From contig NZ_JBBOUU010000001.1 of the NCBI RefSeq assembly GCF_038006205.1, positions 3,600,001 through 3,664,000 of the forward strand: a DNA stretch of 64,000 nucleotides. The letters are read 5' to 3'. A program made the translations under genes and the position numbers. This DNA is from Solibacillus sp. FSL R7-0668. Lineage in GTDB: Bacteria > Bacillota > Bacilli > Bacillales_A > Planococcaceae. The notes beneath the pieces were generated by a model, which saw nothing but the letters and a program-made list of their open reading frames with translations, was not told where the DNA came from and searched no databases. Of the stretch, positions 26,191 to 34,509 are shown in pieces. How positions within the stretch are numbered: position 1 is the first letter of the stretch; each line of letters starts with the position of its first letter.

Positions 26191-26445
26191 TTATCCATTC
26201 AACATAACGATAGCCACTAACACCGATAAGACAGCAAAAATGATAGACATTTTACGCATCCAGTTTGCTTCTTTATCATGTCCCTTTTCTTTAAACGTTC
26301 TTGAACGGAAAAAGTTTGTTAATGTAAACATTAATGTCATCGATAAAATTGCTGCATCCATGTTTTGTTTAATAATAAAAAATAGTGCCGATAAGCTTAA
26401 AGCGGCTACTAAAACAAGCGAAATTGCCTTTTCATACTTCTTCAT
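26191..26445 (-). CDS. Small membrane protein of unknown function
   Basis: 84 residues, about three hydrophobic segments (9-25, 29-45, 62-82) with a charged loop (RSRTFKEKGHDKEANWMRK). It lies 29 bases upstream of the VanY gene on the same strand with AAGGAG before the ATG, so it may be co-transcribed. No family was recognised. Confidence 0.65.
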   Translation of the reverse strand: MKKYEKAISLVLVAALSLSALFFIIKQNMDAAILSMTLMFTLTNFFRSRTFKEKGHDKEANWMRKMSIIFAVLSVLVAIVMLNG

Positions 26446-26499
26446 GAAAATCTCCTTCTATTCTATTAATAGCATTCTTCATGATTATATACCAAAATA

Positions 26500-26572
26500 A
26501 AAAACCCTCCACCCTTTTGCCTCAATCATGCTAATAATTTGCATGAAAATGAGCGTGCTATGAATGGAGAGT
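26500..26572 (-). terminator. Terminator of the AraC-family gene
   Basis: On the minus strand CTCTCCA pairs with TGGAGGG around a second internal stem (CATGC/GCATG), then TTTTTTATTTT. Confidence 0.7.
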
Positions 26573-26619
26573 TTATCTGATTAATTTTTGACACTTGCTA
26601 TTTCTGCACAACATAATAA

Positions 26620-27414
26620 TTAGATGGTTTGATACGCTACTTCAGCTATTTCAAAGCGGAAAAATTCATGATGCAATTCATCGCGGAAGTGTTTTGGTGT
26701 AACACCTGTGTATTTTTTGAAAATACGTGTGAAATAACTTTGATTGCAGAAATGGAATTGATCTGAAATGGACGTAATACTTTTATTCGTATGTCGTAAA
26801 TAATATTGAGATTCTTCGACACGGCGCACATTTAAATATTCTACTAGCGTAATCCCTACATGCTCACGGAAGATTCGTGATAGATGGCTCGTGCTAATAT
26901 GGAAATTCGCTGCAATACTCTCAACTGTCAAGTCATTTTCAAGCTCGTCATTTATGTACATAATTACTTTGTTAACCGTTTGATGACGGAATGTTGGCTG
27001 CTTACGGTCTGCGATAAAGTAAACATAAAAGTCGATTAAATCATCTGCAAACTGTAAAAATTCTGCATCCTTCATTTGGTTATCTACCATATCTGCACAG
27101 GCTAAATTAAATGCAAAGGCCTTTTTTGAGGGCACTTGATTATCTAATAATTTACGTGCGACAATAGAAGATAAAATAATAAAATATTGACGTACCACTT
27201 TAATTACTTGTTTTCCAAAACGTAAAGTTAAGATATCAATAATATCATGTAAGGTTTTTTTCGCCTTCGAAGCTTCTAAATGATAAATTTCAAATAAAAG
27301 TTTTGATTCCAGTACGAAAAAATCCTCGATGCCAGCATATTGATTAATATGATCAATTTCCTGGAAATAGCGTTTTGAAATTGTTTCCGAGATTGAATGT
27401 TGATGTAGTTGCAT
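26620..27414 (-). CDS. AraC-family transcriptional regulator
   Basis: 264 residues. The C-terminal 100 residues contain both AraC helix-turn-helix motifs (LTVESIAANFHISTSHLSRIF and KSITSISDQFHFCNQSYFTRIF, closing YTGVTPKHFRD). The N-terminal 150 residues are helical and do not look like an AraC cupin, so the signal is unknown. A 16-bp perfect palindrome lies 20 bases before the start. It is divergent from the LytTR regulator and CoA-transferase genes. Confidence 0.9.
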   Translation of the reverse strand: MQLHQHSISETISKRYFQEIDHINQYAGIEDFFVLESKLLFEIYHLEASKAKKTLHDIIDILTLRFGKQVIKVVRQYFIILSSIVARKLLDNQVPSKKAFAFNLACADMVDNQMKDAEFLQFADDLIDFYVYFIADRKQPTFRHQTVNKVIMYINDELENDLTVESIAANFHISTSHLSRIFREHVGITLVEYLNVRRVEESQYYLRHTNKSITSISDQFHFCNQSYFTRIFKKYTGVTPKHFRDELHHEFFRFEIAEVAYQTI

Positions 27415-27982
27415 AAATTACCCCATCTTTCTTCAGAATAGCTATTCTGTTTCTTGTTTGAAAAACTTTAACACTGTCTTTCACACATGCAGATAGAGCT
27501 GTTTCTCGCATCCACCAATCTACCTACATTTTTTCATAAAAATGTTAGATTACAATAAGCAATCTATACATAAGGTTAAATTTATTAAGAGAAATGATTA
27601 TTTATACGATTCAAGAAAAACATCATACAATACTATGTTTTTGCATATTTATATTCGTAATATTAGTAACTATAGTGAATATTACCATATATTATATTTT
27701 CCTTTCAACCTAAATTTAACAATTTTTATAGTTCGAAATTATCATGACAACCTGCATTTCCCTAAAAATAGATGTTAATTAGACCAAAAATTCTTGATTT
27801 CATGCACTCTTTCATGCATAAAGCTTTGTTATTATTATCCAAATGATAATTACCAAATTTTTCACTTTACTTTGTCAAAGATAACTTTTTACTAATAAAA
27901 AAAACTTCTTAACCTAATTTCTTTAAATATGTAGTAAAATAGTTCATAATTGTATAAAATGCTTATAAAGAGGTGTTAGAGA
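27415..27982. other. 568-base AT-rich divergent control region (AraC / LytTR genes)
   Basis: Very AT-rich. It contains the palindrome at 27434-27449, the decamer GCATCCACCA at 27508-27517 that recurs before the CoA-transferase gene, and a 78-codon open frame at 27542-27778 that lacks a ribosome site and is not accepted as a gene. Confidence 0.5.
27434..27449. promoter_or_regulatory. 16-bp perfect palindrome before the AraC gene
   Basis: CAGAATAGCTATTCTG reads the same on both strands and lies 20 bases upstream of the AraC-family start codon. Likely an operator, perhaps for autoregulation. Confidence 0.45.
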
Positions 27983-28633
27983 GTGGATCCAAGACAAATA
28001 GAAGAAATTATGGAAGTCATTAAAGAATTTTTCCCGGAAAATACGTCAATTGCTATTTCAGACACAAATGAGTATATATACTACCAACCTAGCAAAAAGG
28101 TAGATTTAAAAATCAAACCTGGCGATCCGATTAAGGAAGGTTCAACGGCTTATAAAGCGTTAACTTATGGTCAAAAAATAAACTCATACATCGAATCAGA
28201 TGTGTTTGGTGTTCCATACTACGGTATGAGTATTCCCTTAATTGAAGAGGGTGAAACAAAGGGCGCAATCACAGCCATTTTCCCTCAAAAGCCTTCACCA
28301 TTTTTAACAAACTACATTACCGTTAAAATCGATGATTGCTGGTACCCAATTAAACATAACCAAGTAATTTATCTTGAAACTCAATTACGTAAAACATTCG
28401 TAAAAACAATGCACCGAGAAGGTTATCACCGCTTAAACTTAAGCGATTTAGAGCTATTTTTAGCACCAGATTCCTTCATTCGTTGTCACCGTTCATACAT
28501 TGTCAATATTGATTTCATCGATGAAATTCAACCAGATTCTCATTCAACATTTTTATTAATTATGAAAGACGGTACGCGCATTCCAGTTAGCCAACGTTAT
28601 GCAAGTTACTTCCGTCGCTCATTAGGCTTCTAA
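27983..28633 (+). CDS. LytTR-type DNA-binding regulator with N-terminal sensor domain, GTG start
   Basis: 216 residues from a GTG with GAGGTG seven bases upstream. The C-terminal half (about 110-216) is a LytTR domain (YLETQLRKTFVKTMHREGYH, FIRCHRSYIVNIDFIDEI, TRIPVSQRYASYFRR). The N-terminal 100 residues (ENTSIAISDTNEYIYYQPSK, YYGMSIPLIEEGETKGAI) look like a small PAS/GAF-type ligand sensor rather than a receiver domain, so it is probably a one-component regulator. Its downstream neighbour is the CoA-transferase gene. Confidence 0.88.
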   Translation: MDPRQIEEIMEVIKEFFPENTSIAISDTNEYIYYQPSKKVDLKIKPGDPIKEGSTAYKALTYGQKINSYIESDVFGVPYYGMSIPLIEEGETKGAITAIFPQKPSPFLTNYITVKIDDCWYPIKHNQVIYLETQLRKTFVKTMHREGYHRLNLSDLELFLAPDSFIRCHRSYIVNIDFIDEIQPDSHSTFLLIMKDGTRIPVSQRYASYFRRSLGF

Positions 28634-28643
28634 TAGACACAAG

Positions 28644-28674
28644 GCGATTTCTCATTTGAGGAGTCGCTTTTTTC
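28644..28674 (+). terminator. Terminator after the LytTR gene
   Basis: GCGATTTCTC and GAGGAGTCGC form a 10-bp stem (two G-U pairs) followed by a T-run. Confidence 0.8.
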
Positions 28675-28974
28675 AGTTCATTAGTTAAATAGTTAGTCTT
28701 TTTACCCTCTTTTTTAGTCGTTATTGCATATTTTTGCTACACAGCCCTTATTTTTTGCATCCACCATTGCGGTTAATTTGTCGAATTTGTCGTATTTTAT
28801 CTCTAAATAACGTTTTTTAAGCGCTTTTTTACATTACGTGAAGAAAGTGTGACAATATGGTGATACTATTAACGTAACTGCCACTGTATTCAATGGCGAA
28901 AAAAACAGAAAATTCTAATAAAATTTTCTAATTGCTCAAACCATCATAAAAACTTTTTAGGGGAGGATTTTTTA
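28675..28974. other. 300-base control region of the CoA-transferase gene
   Basis: AT-rich with a second copy of GCATCCACCA at 28757-28766. AACGTT-like hexamers occur but no clean LytTR direct repeat and no strong SigA promoter was found. AGGGGAGG lies eight bases before the start codon. Confidence 0.45.
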
Positions 28975-30495
28975 ATGGATCCACGAGTTGAGAAACGTTT
29001 AGGTTTAAAAGAATTAGCAGGTAAAATCATGTCTGCTCAAGAAGCAGCCGCTTTAATTGAAGACGGTTCAGTAGTAGGGATGTCAGGCTTTACTCGCGCT
29101 GGGGACGCGAAAGTTGTTCCTATGGCATTAGTAGAGCGCGCTCAAAACGAAAAATTCAAAATTGATGTATATACAGGGGCTTCATTAGGTCCTGAAGTTG
29201 ATAACCACTTAGCAGCTGCTGGTGTTATTAACAAACGCGGTCCTTTCCAAGGGGACGCGGTAATGCGCGGTTTAATTAACAAAGGCGAAATTTCATACGT
29301 GGATGCTCACCTTTCTCACAATGCGGAGTTAGTACGTCAAGGTGTTATTGGCCCAATCAAACATGCAATTATCGAAGCAGTAGCAATTACTGAAGATGGT
29401 CAAATCATCCCAACAAACTCTGTTGGTAACTCACCGATTTTCGCACAATATGCGGAAAACATTATTATTGAGTTAAATATTGCTCACCCAGAATCATTAA
29501 TCGGTATCCACGACATCTACGTTCCAGCTGAACAAGGGAAACGTGAGCCATTCCCGATTACTAATGCAGAGCAACGTATCGGTACAAAAGGTATTGTCGT
29601 TGATCCAGCAAAAATTCAAGCAATCGTTATTTCTGAAGAGCCAGATGCACCTTCATTAATCGTTCCTCCAGATGAGGAAACACAAAATATGGCAAACATC
29701 TTATTAGACTTCTTCCGTTCTGAAATTAAAGCGGGTCGTTTAACTAACGAGTTAATGCCATTACAATCAGGTGTAGGTTCTGTAGCAAATGCGGTATTAG
29801 ATGGCTTTGCGAACTCAGAATTCGAAAACTTAGTCGTGTCTTCTGAAGTATTACAAGATGCGGTATTCAACTTAATCGACGCTGGTAAAGTAAAATTCGC
29901 AGCTGCAACTTCAATTACACTAACTGAAGAATTACAGAAAAAAGTTTATGGCAACTTAGAAAAGTATGCTGATAAAATTTTATTACGTCCACAAGAAATT
30001 TCTAACCACCCAGAGCTTATCCGTCGTTTGGGCTTAATCTCAATCAACACAGCGCTTGAGTTAGATATCTATGGTAACGTAAACTCTACACATGTTTCAG
30101 GTACAAAAATGATGAACGGTATCGGTGGTTCTGGTGACTTCGCTCGTAACGCTCGTCTTGGTATCTTCGTAACGAAATCATACGCGAAAGGCGGCGCGAT
30201 TTCTTCAATCGTACCAATGGTTTCTCACGTAGACCACACTGAGCATGACGTAGATGTAATCGTAACAGAACAAGGTATTGCCGACTTACGTGGTCTTGCA
30301 CCAAAAGAGCGTGTTGAATTAATCATCGAAAACTGTGCTCACCCAGACTTCAAAGAGCAATTACGCGACTACTACAACCGCGCTGTTGAAGCAACTGGTA
30401 ACGCACAAACACCTCATATCTTAGAGGAAGCTCTTTCTTGGCATGTAAACCTTGCTAAAAACAAAACAATGAAAAAAGAAGTTGTAAAAGCTTAA
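28975..30495 (+). CDS. Acetyl-CoA hydrolase / acyl-CoA:acetate CoA-transferase
   Basis: 506 residues, the size of the Ach1/AarC/Cat1 family of class I CoA-transferases. Typical motifs are GSVVGMSGFTRAGDAK at the N-terminus, the SSEVLQDAVFNLI segment expected to hold the catalytic glutamate, and KMMNGIGGSGDFARNA, IVPMVSHVDHTEHDVD and TEQGIADLRGL in the C-terminal half. It moves CoA between acetate and another acid (succinate in AarC) or hydrolyses acetyl-CoA. Codon use is strongly biased and the ribosome site strong, suggesting high expression. Confidence 0.92.
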   Translation: MDPRVEKRLGLKELAGKIMSAQEAAALIEDGSVVGMSGFTRAGDAKVVPMALVERAQNEKFKIDVYTGASLGPEVDNHLAAAGVINKRGPFQGDAVMRGLINKGEISYVDAHLSHNAELVRQGVIGPIKHAIIEAVAITEDGQIIPTNSVGNSPIFAQYAENIIIELNIAHPESLIGIHDIYVPAEQGKREPFPITNAEQRIGTKGIVVDPAKIQAIVISEEPDAPSLIVPPDEETQNMANILLDFFRSEIKAGRLTNELMPLQSGVGSVANAVLDGFANSEFENLVVSSEVLQDAVFNLIDAGKVKFAAATSITLTEELQKKVYGNLEKYADKILLRPQEISNHPELIRRLGLISINTALELDIYGNVNSTHVSGTKMMNGIGGSGDFARNARLGIFVTKSYAKGGAISSIVPMVSHVDHTEHDVDVIVTEQGIADLRGLAPKERVELIIENCAHPDFKEQLRDYYNRAVEATGNAQTPHILEEALSWHVNLAKNKTMKKEVVKA

Positions 30496-30513
30496 TTTTC
30501 TTGTTTACATGAT

Positions 30514-30550
30514 AAAAGGCTTGTCTCGCATATGCAAGACAAGCCTTTTT
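30514..30550. terminator. Bidirectional terminator, CoA-transferase / YtxH-like gene
   Basis: AAAAGGCTTGTCT and AGACAAGCCTTTT form a 13-bp stem. Confidence 0.92.
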
Positions 30551-30551
30551 C

Positions 30552-30878
30552 TTATTGTTGCTTATTGTATTCTGTAATTGTTCGCTGTGCGCCACCCTCA
30601 GATAAAAATTCATTTTCATTAATGGTTAATGTATCTGGGCTTGCTGCTGCTTCCGCTACATCTCCCGCTACTTTTCCAACCGGCTGCATTTCTTCATTCA
30701 CTGAATCTGTATTCGCTTGGTAATTTTGCTTCGTGTCTGTCATAACCTTTGAGGCCTTTGTTTTTGCATCATTTAAAAAGTCCATTGCTTTATCACGATT
30801 TTCCTTTTTACTTAAAAAGGAAGCTGCACCCGCTAATAATCCTGCTACTACAACACCTTTACCTTTAAATTTAGCCAT
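30552..30878 (-). CDS. YtxH-like general stress protein
   Basis: 108 residues. A short glycine/alanine-rich hydrophobic segment (GVVVAGLLAGAASFLSKKEN, about 8-27) is followed by a charged helical region, as in YtxH-domain proteins. AGGAGGT precedes the ATG by eight bases. A SigB-type promoter lies 44 bases upstream, in line with B. subtilis ytxH being a SigB-controlled general stress gene. Exact function is unknown. Confidence 0.8.
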   Translation of the reverse strand: MAKFKGKGVVVAGLLAGAASFLSKKENRDKAMDFLNDAKTKASKVMTDTKQNYQANTDSVNEEMQPVGKVAGDVAEAAASPDTLTINENEFLSEGGAQRTITEYNKQQ

Positions 30879-30921
30879 TGTATATTACCTCCTAAATCTT
30901 GATGATTACACATTATTTAGA

Positions 30922-30947
30922 TTACCCTTTGATTTGCTTATTCAAAC
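30922..30947 (-). promoter_or_regulatory. SigB-type promoter of the YtxH-like gene
   Basis: Minus strand GTTTGA (30947-30942), 14 bases, GGGTAA (30927-30922). The -10 is identical to that before rsbV. Confidence 0.75.
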
Positions 30948-30961
30948 ATTTTCAAAAACGT

Positions 30962-30987
30962 GATTAAAAAATGCGAAAAATGGGTAT
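30962..30987 (+). promoter_or_regulatory. SigB-like promoter of the 33-aa ORF
   Basis: GATTAA (30962-30967), 14 bases, GGGTAT (30982-30987). One mismatch in the -35 and a perfect -10. It is back to back with the YtxH-gene promoter, 14 bases apart. Confidence 0.55.
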
Positions 30988-31021
30988 GCTAAATATATTA
31001 CAGATTAAAGGAGTGTTGACC

Positions 31022-31123
31022 ATGTTCCAAAATAAAGAAGTTCAATACAAAGGTGTTGAAGTATTAAGTTTATTAGGGGTGGCGACATTCCTAACATTCG
31101 TTATTTCAATTTTTATTAGCTAA
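31022..31123 (+). CDS. 33-residue single-span membrane peptide
   Basis: ATG preceded by AAAGGAG with eight bases between, 33 codons, then a bidirectional terminator. The N-terminal 12 residues are polar (MFQNKEVQYKGVE); residues 14-33 are hydrophobic (SLLGVATFLTFVISIFIS), enough for one membrane helix. Promoter, ribosome site, frame and terminator are all in place. No family was recognised. Confidence 0.72.
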   Translation: MFQNKEVQYKGVEVLSLLGVATFLTFVISIFIS

Positions 31124-31127
31124 AAAA

Positions 31128-31165
31128 GAAGGCCCATGAAGTGATACACGGGCCTTCCTTTTTTT
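31128..31165. terminator. Bidirectional terminator, 33-aa ORF / GNAT gene
   Basis: GAAGGCCCATG and CACGGGCCTTC form a long stem with A- and T-tracts on either side. Confidence 0.9.
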
Positions 31166-31445
31166 ATGCTTTTACATCATCATAGGCATCGCTTTTTTCA
31201 AACGCCGAAACAACATAACTACAAATGGCATTCATTTTCAAATTATTTTCACGCGCATAGTTTGCTGCTGTGTCTAATAATTTTTTGGCTACCCCTTGTC
31301 CGCGCAGTACATCAGATACATAGGTATGGCCCATATTCATAACCCCATCGCGCAAAACCCATGTAATTTCTGCTACACGCTCACCTTGTTGCTCATACTC
31401 AAATGCACCCTGATTATTCCCTTTGTCTCGATACGTAAATTCCAT
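31164..31445 (-). CDS. Small GNAT-type N-acetyltransferase (YjdJ-like)
   Basis: 93 residues, the compact single-domain GNAT class. The acetyl-CoA loop reads VLRGQGVAKKLLDTAANYAR; MGHTYVSD and MNAICSYVVSAF flank it as in YjdJ relatives. Substrate unknown. A GAGGGAG site precedes the ATG. Confidence 0.85.
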   Translation of the reverse strand: MEFTYRDKGNNQGAFEYEQQGERVAEITWVLRDGVMNMGHTYVSDVLRGQGVAKKLLDTAANYARENNLKMNAICSYVVSAFEKSDAYDDVKA

Positions 31446-31503
31446 ATTTCTCCCTCCTTGTTCCTTTTACTATAGCATATTCAGTAGGCAATCAAGCAAA
31501 AAA

Positions 31504-31525
31504 GCTCTCAAATTCGAGAGCCTTC
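31504..31525 (-). terminator. Terminator of the DUF1002 gene
   Basis: GCTCTC/GAGAGC stem with a T6 run on the minus strand (T-run at 31503-31498). Confidence 0.82.
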
Positions 31526-31533
31526 TCTATCCA

Positions 31534-32454
31534 TTATTCTTTTGAGAACCAAGATGACACCGTGTCGATTAAATTATTAAAGAAGTTTTTCACACTTTGC
31601 CAGAAGCCTTCATCCTCTAATATCGCACCGAATTTTTCATCAAATTTAGCAGTTAAATCAGAAAGCTGATCGGACCATTTACTAAAATCAATATTTAGGT
31701 TGCTAATGCGATCCATTAAATCGACCAATAATTGACGGTCTGCATCACTTAAGTTAATTTGGAATTTTGCCAACTGCTCTTCAACAATTTGTTGTACTTC
31801 TTCTTTTGATTCCGGTTTGTTTTCAGCAATGACTTGTTTAATTTGTGTTAACAATTCTGCTACTTGCTCATCTGTTACCCCTGCAGATTCAGCAAGTGAT
31901 GTTGCTACAGATAATTCGTCGTTTGCTACATCTGTACGTTCGATATCAAGTGTTTCACCTGTTTTCGCTTCGTAGGCCTTATAAATCCCTACTAACGCCG
32001 AGTGCCCAGTTACTGGCTTTGGTGCAGCGATTTCAACGATTGCATCCTCTATACCGGCTGTTAACATCGCACTTGCATACATTTCTGATGTCACTTGTGT
32101 AATATTTTCTGGTGTAACAATACTAATTGTAAGCCCTTTTCCTTCATCCTGGCGTGTAATTTTCGCAGACGAGAACATACGTGAGCTTGGGTTTGAGTCT
32201 TTAATATATTTTGCTAAATCTTGTCCTGTAATGGTAATTTCGTCTACTTCGGTTTCCTTGTCTACGCGTAAAGCTATTTTCACAGTTTCCTTTTCATCCG
32301 CAGATAGGTTCCCACCATAAACAACGATTGGAACACCTAATTTTTCATTAATTGGATTTTTAGTTTCCGTTGTTGCAGCGAATGTGCTAACTGGCATTAC
32401 GATTGAAAGCATTAAAACAAGCGCAGCAACTAGTGCGATCCATTTTTGTTTCAT
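31534..32454 (-). CDS. Secreted DUF1002 protein (YpuA-like)
   Basis: 306 residues from the ATG at 32454, which has GGGGG seven bases upstream and starts a clean signal peptide (MKQKWIALVAALVLMLSIV, cleavage expected after TFA near residue 29). The longer frame to 32568 has no ribosome site. The body is a DUF1002 domain as in B. subtilis YpuA, ending in a helical region (WQSVKNFFNNLIDTVSSWF). It is extracytoplasmic; function unknown. Confidence 0.88.
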   Translation of the reverse strand: MKQKWIALVAALVLMLSIVMPVSTFAATTETKNPINEKLGVPIVVYGGNLSADEKETVKIALRVDKETEVDEITITGQDLAKYIKDSNPSSRMFSSAKITRQDEGKGLTISIVTPENITQVTSEMYASAMLTAGIEDAIVEIAAPKPVTGHSALVGIYKAYEAKTGETLDIERTDVANDELSVATSLAESAGVTDEQVAELLTQIKQVIAENKPESKEEVQQIVEEQLAKFQINLSDADRQLLVDLMDRISNLNIDFSKWSDQLSDLTAKFDEKFGAILEDEGFWQSVKNFFNNLIDTVSSWFSKE

Positions 32455-32516
32455 AATAATTCCCCCTTCGAAATATATATGCCTTTGCATGTACATTCCA
32501 TTATTAATACGGTTAA

Positions 32517-32562
32517 AAAAAGTAAAAGGTTGCACTAACAATTGCCTTTTACTTTTTTCATC
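32517..32562 (-). terminator. Terminator of cvfB
   Basis: AAAAGTAAAAGG and CCTTTTACTTTT pair on the minus strand, followed by T residues. Confidence 0.82.
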
Positions 32563-32580
32563 GTACAATATTATCGTTCG

Positions 32581-33438
32581 TTAAACAATTTCTGTCCAAC
32601 CATCTTGCTGTATAATTTTTCTTGCCTTCATTAAAGTACCTAATGCACGTTTGAAAGCCCCTTTACTCATATTGAACATTTCTTGGATTTCTTCCGGTGT
32701 GGATTTGTCTCCAAATGGCATTTTACCGCCAACGCTTTCTAAATAGGCGAAGATTTTTTCAGCATCATCTCCTAAACGCTCATGCTTACGCGGTAAAAAC
32801 GAGCCATTTAGTGAGCCATCTTCCTTTACGTCGATTATGCGCACCGTTACATCTTGACCTAAACGCGGCTCAGCCTTCATTTCAGATTGATGCACAAAAA
32901 TACGGTATGGTGCTTCTACACCAAGTAAAAATGAGCCTACTGGTAATAAACGATATGGGCGAGCCGTAATCGTTTTATTGAACATATCTTCTAGCGCGCC
33001 TTCGTACATATCATTGACTTTTTCTTCTGTAATGAGACGACCAAATAAGTCGCCATTACGATCTGTGCGCAATGTCATGTATAAATGGTCACCTGGCTCT
33101 GGCCACACCTCTTGGATTGCCGGTAAATCCTCTGCACGTACGAGCACCTCGCGCGACGTACCAATATCACAATACGCGCCTTCTTTTGTTACCTTTAACA
33201 CACGAGCCCAGCCATAATCTACCTCTGTTATATGAGGAATTGCGGTTGTCGCTTGTAAGTCCCCGCGACGATCTGTATATAAAAATACCTTTACTGTGTC
33301 ACCAATTGCTACCGTTTCTACTACATCAGAAGCATTTAACGGAACTTCGATATCTCCGTTTGTTAAAATATAGCGTGAACCTTGCTCCTCTAATACCGTC
33401 AAACGAACAACTTGTCCTGATTTCATTAATTGATTCAT
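32581..33438 (-). CDS. cvfB: S1-like RNA-binding regulator CvfB (YitL)
   Basis: 285 residues from the ATG at 33438, six bases after AAAAGGAG; the frame to 33465 has no site. Successive S1/OB-fold domains (SGQVVRLTVLEEQGSRYIL, GAYCDIGTSREVLVRAEDLP, FVHQSEMKAEPRLGQDVTVR) and a C-terminal winged helix (TPEEIQEMFNMSKGAFKRAL) match CvfB, an RNA-binding protein that affects virulence gene expression in Staphylococcus. It follows mntR with 27 bases between. Confidence 0.92.
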   Translation of the reverse strand: MNQLMKSGQVVRLTVLEEQGSRYILTNGDIEVPLNASDVVETVAIGDTVKVFLYTDRRGDLQATTAIPHITEVDYGWARVLKVTKEGAYCDIGTSREVLVRAEDLPAIQEVWPEPGDHLYMTLRTDRNGDLFGRLITEEKVNDMYEGALEDMFNKTITARPYRLLPVGSFLLGVEAPYRIFVHQSEMKAEPRLGQDVTVRIIDVKEDGSLNGSFLPRKHERLGDDAEKIFAYLESVGGKMPFGDKSTPEEIQEMFNMSKGAFKRALGTLMKARKIIQQDGWTEIV

Positions 33439-33464
33439 TGATTTCTCCTTTTCCTTGTCAATCA

Positions 33465-33884
33465 TTACATATTATGATTTGATTTCATTTCTTCTAGCTT
33501 CTTTGTCATTTGTGGCTCCTCTTCCAAGAGCTGCACAAGGTCTGCAATTCGATCGATTGAATTCCAGCTTAAGTGATGCTCGATGCCCTCTACATCTTCG
33601 TAAATTCGTTCTTCATCAACCCCAATTAAACGCAAAAATTGTTCCAGCAGCTCATGACGTTGTACTAAACGCTTACCTAATTTTTGCCCTTTTGGCGTCA
33701 ATGTTAACCCTCTATATTTTTCATAGACTAAGTATCCATCTTTATCTAACTTCTGTACCATTTTCGTTACTGAGGAAGGTAGAACAGATAAAGCTTCTGC
33801 AATATCGGACACACGCGCATATCCCTTATGTTCAATCAATAAATATATTTGTTCTATGTGGTCCTCCATGCTAGGTGTTGGCAT
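33465..33884 (-). CDS. mntR: Manganese-responsive regulator MntR (DtxR family)
   Basis: 139 residues from the ATG at 33884 (GAGGG seven bases upstream); the frame to 33938 extends beyond the family start [18 protein letters not shown]. The winged helix [20 protein letters not shown] and metal ligands D8, E11, H77, E99, E102 and H103 ([20 protein letters not shown]) are conserved. With Mn it represses Mn uptake genes. A Mn-dependent pyrophosphatase is encoded 12 kb away. Confidence 0.96.
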   Translation of the reverse strand: MPTPSMEDHIEQIYLLIEHKGYARVSDIAEALSVLPSSVTKMVQKLDKDGYLVYEKYRGLTLTPKGQKLGKRLVQRHELLEQFLRLIGVDEERIYEDVEGIEHHLSWNSIDRIADLVQLLEEEPQMTKKLEEMKSNHNM

Positions 33885-33968
33885 AACTGTTCCCTCTCTT
33901 TCCAATTGCTCCTTTAAGTGTACTACAATTTTAGACAAAAGGTTAACCGAAAAACCGTATTCGTCATG

Positions 33969-34016
33969 AAAAGAGACGATTCAAGTTTAAACGAATACTT
34001 GAATCGCCTCTTTTTA
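33969..34016. terminator. Terminator between mntR and the ComFB-like gene
   Basis: AAAAGAGACGATTCAAGT and ACTTGAATCGCCTCTTTT form an 18-bp stem with one mismatch (G-U on the minus strand). Confidence 0.88.
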
Positions 34017-34089
34017 ATTTCTATACTACTTTTAAACGTCGCCAATTATTTAATACTTTACCAATAGGCACGCTTAAAAGGATTCCTCA

Positions 34090-34368
34090 TTAATGGCGTG
34101 GATTTCGACCAACGATATGAAGTGCGTGAATAATTTGCTTGTTAATCTCTTCAATATTTTCTGGGGTATTCAATTGTTTGAACACGGCATCCCTTGCCTT
34201 TTCTGAAGCAACATAGCGCGTAGGCAATGCATTTAGTGCAATTGCATTTACATCCATTTCACACTGCTCACAATGGCAAAAGGTTTGATACTCAACACCA
34301 TGTAGAAGGAAGCTGACAAGCCCTCGGACAATTTCTTCGGTCACATTTATTAATTTAACATTTGACAT
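34090..34368 (-). CDS. ComFB-like protein with CxCxxC motif
   Basis: 92 residues from the ATG at 34368 (AAGGA five bases upstream); an ATG at 34386 is possible. The pattern CHCEQCEMDVNAIALNALPTRYV matches late-competence ComFB proteins, in which clustered cysteines (31, 33, 36 here) bind zinc. In cyanobacteria ComFB-type proteins bind cyclic dinucleotides. No comFA or comFC is nearby, so this is an orphan copy. Confidence 0.8.
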   Translation of the reverse strand: MSNVKLINVTEEIVRGLVSFLLHGVEYQTFCHCEQCEMDVNAIALNALPTRYVASEKARDAVFKQLNTPENIEEINKQIIHALHIVGRNPRH

Positions 34369-34509
34369 CTCTATCCTTCGCCTCATTCGCCTTCTTTTTT
34401 ATTCTAATTAATCATATAACGTTCTTATAAATAACTCAAGATTAATAGAATTATAATTGAAACTTGCTTACCGATAAGTATGGAATGGTAGTATTACATA
34501 TTAACCAAT

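Noticed and set aside
27542-27778. 78-codon frame between the AraC and LytTR genes
   Set aside because: Extremely AT-rich, no ribosome site, composition of translated intergenic DNA.
34016-34089. Short frame ending VPIGKVLNNWRRLKVV on the minus strand behind the ComFB-like gene
   Set aside because: Only about 14-20 codons, start codon too far from the ribosome-like site; could be a leader peptide or chance.
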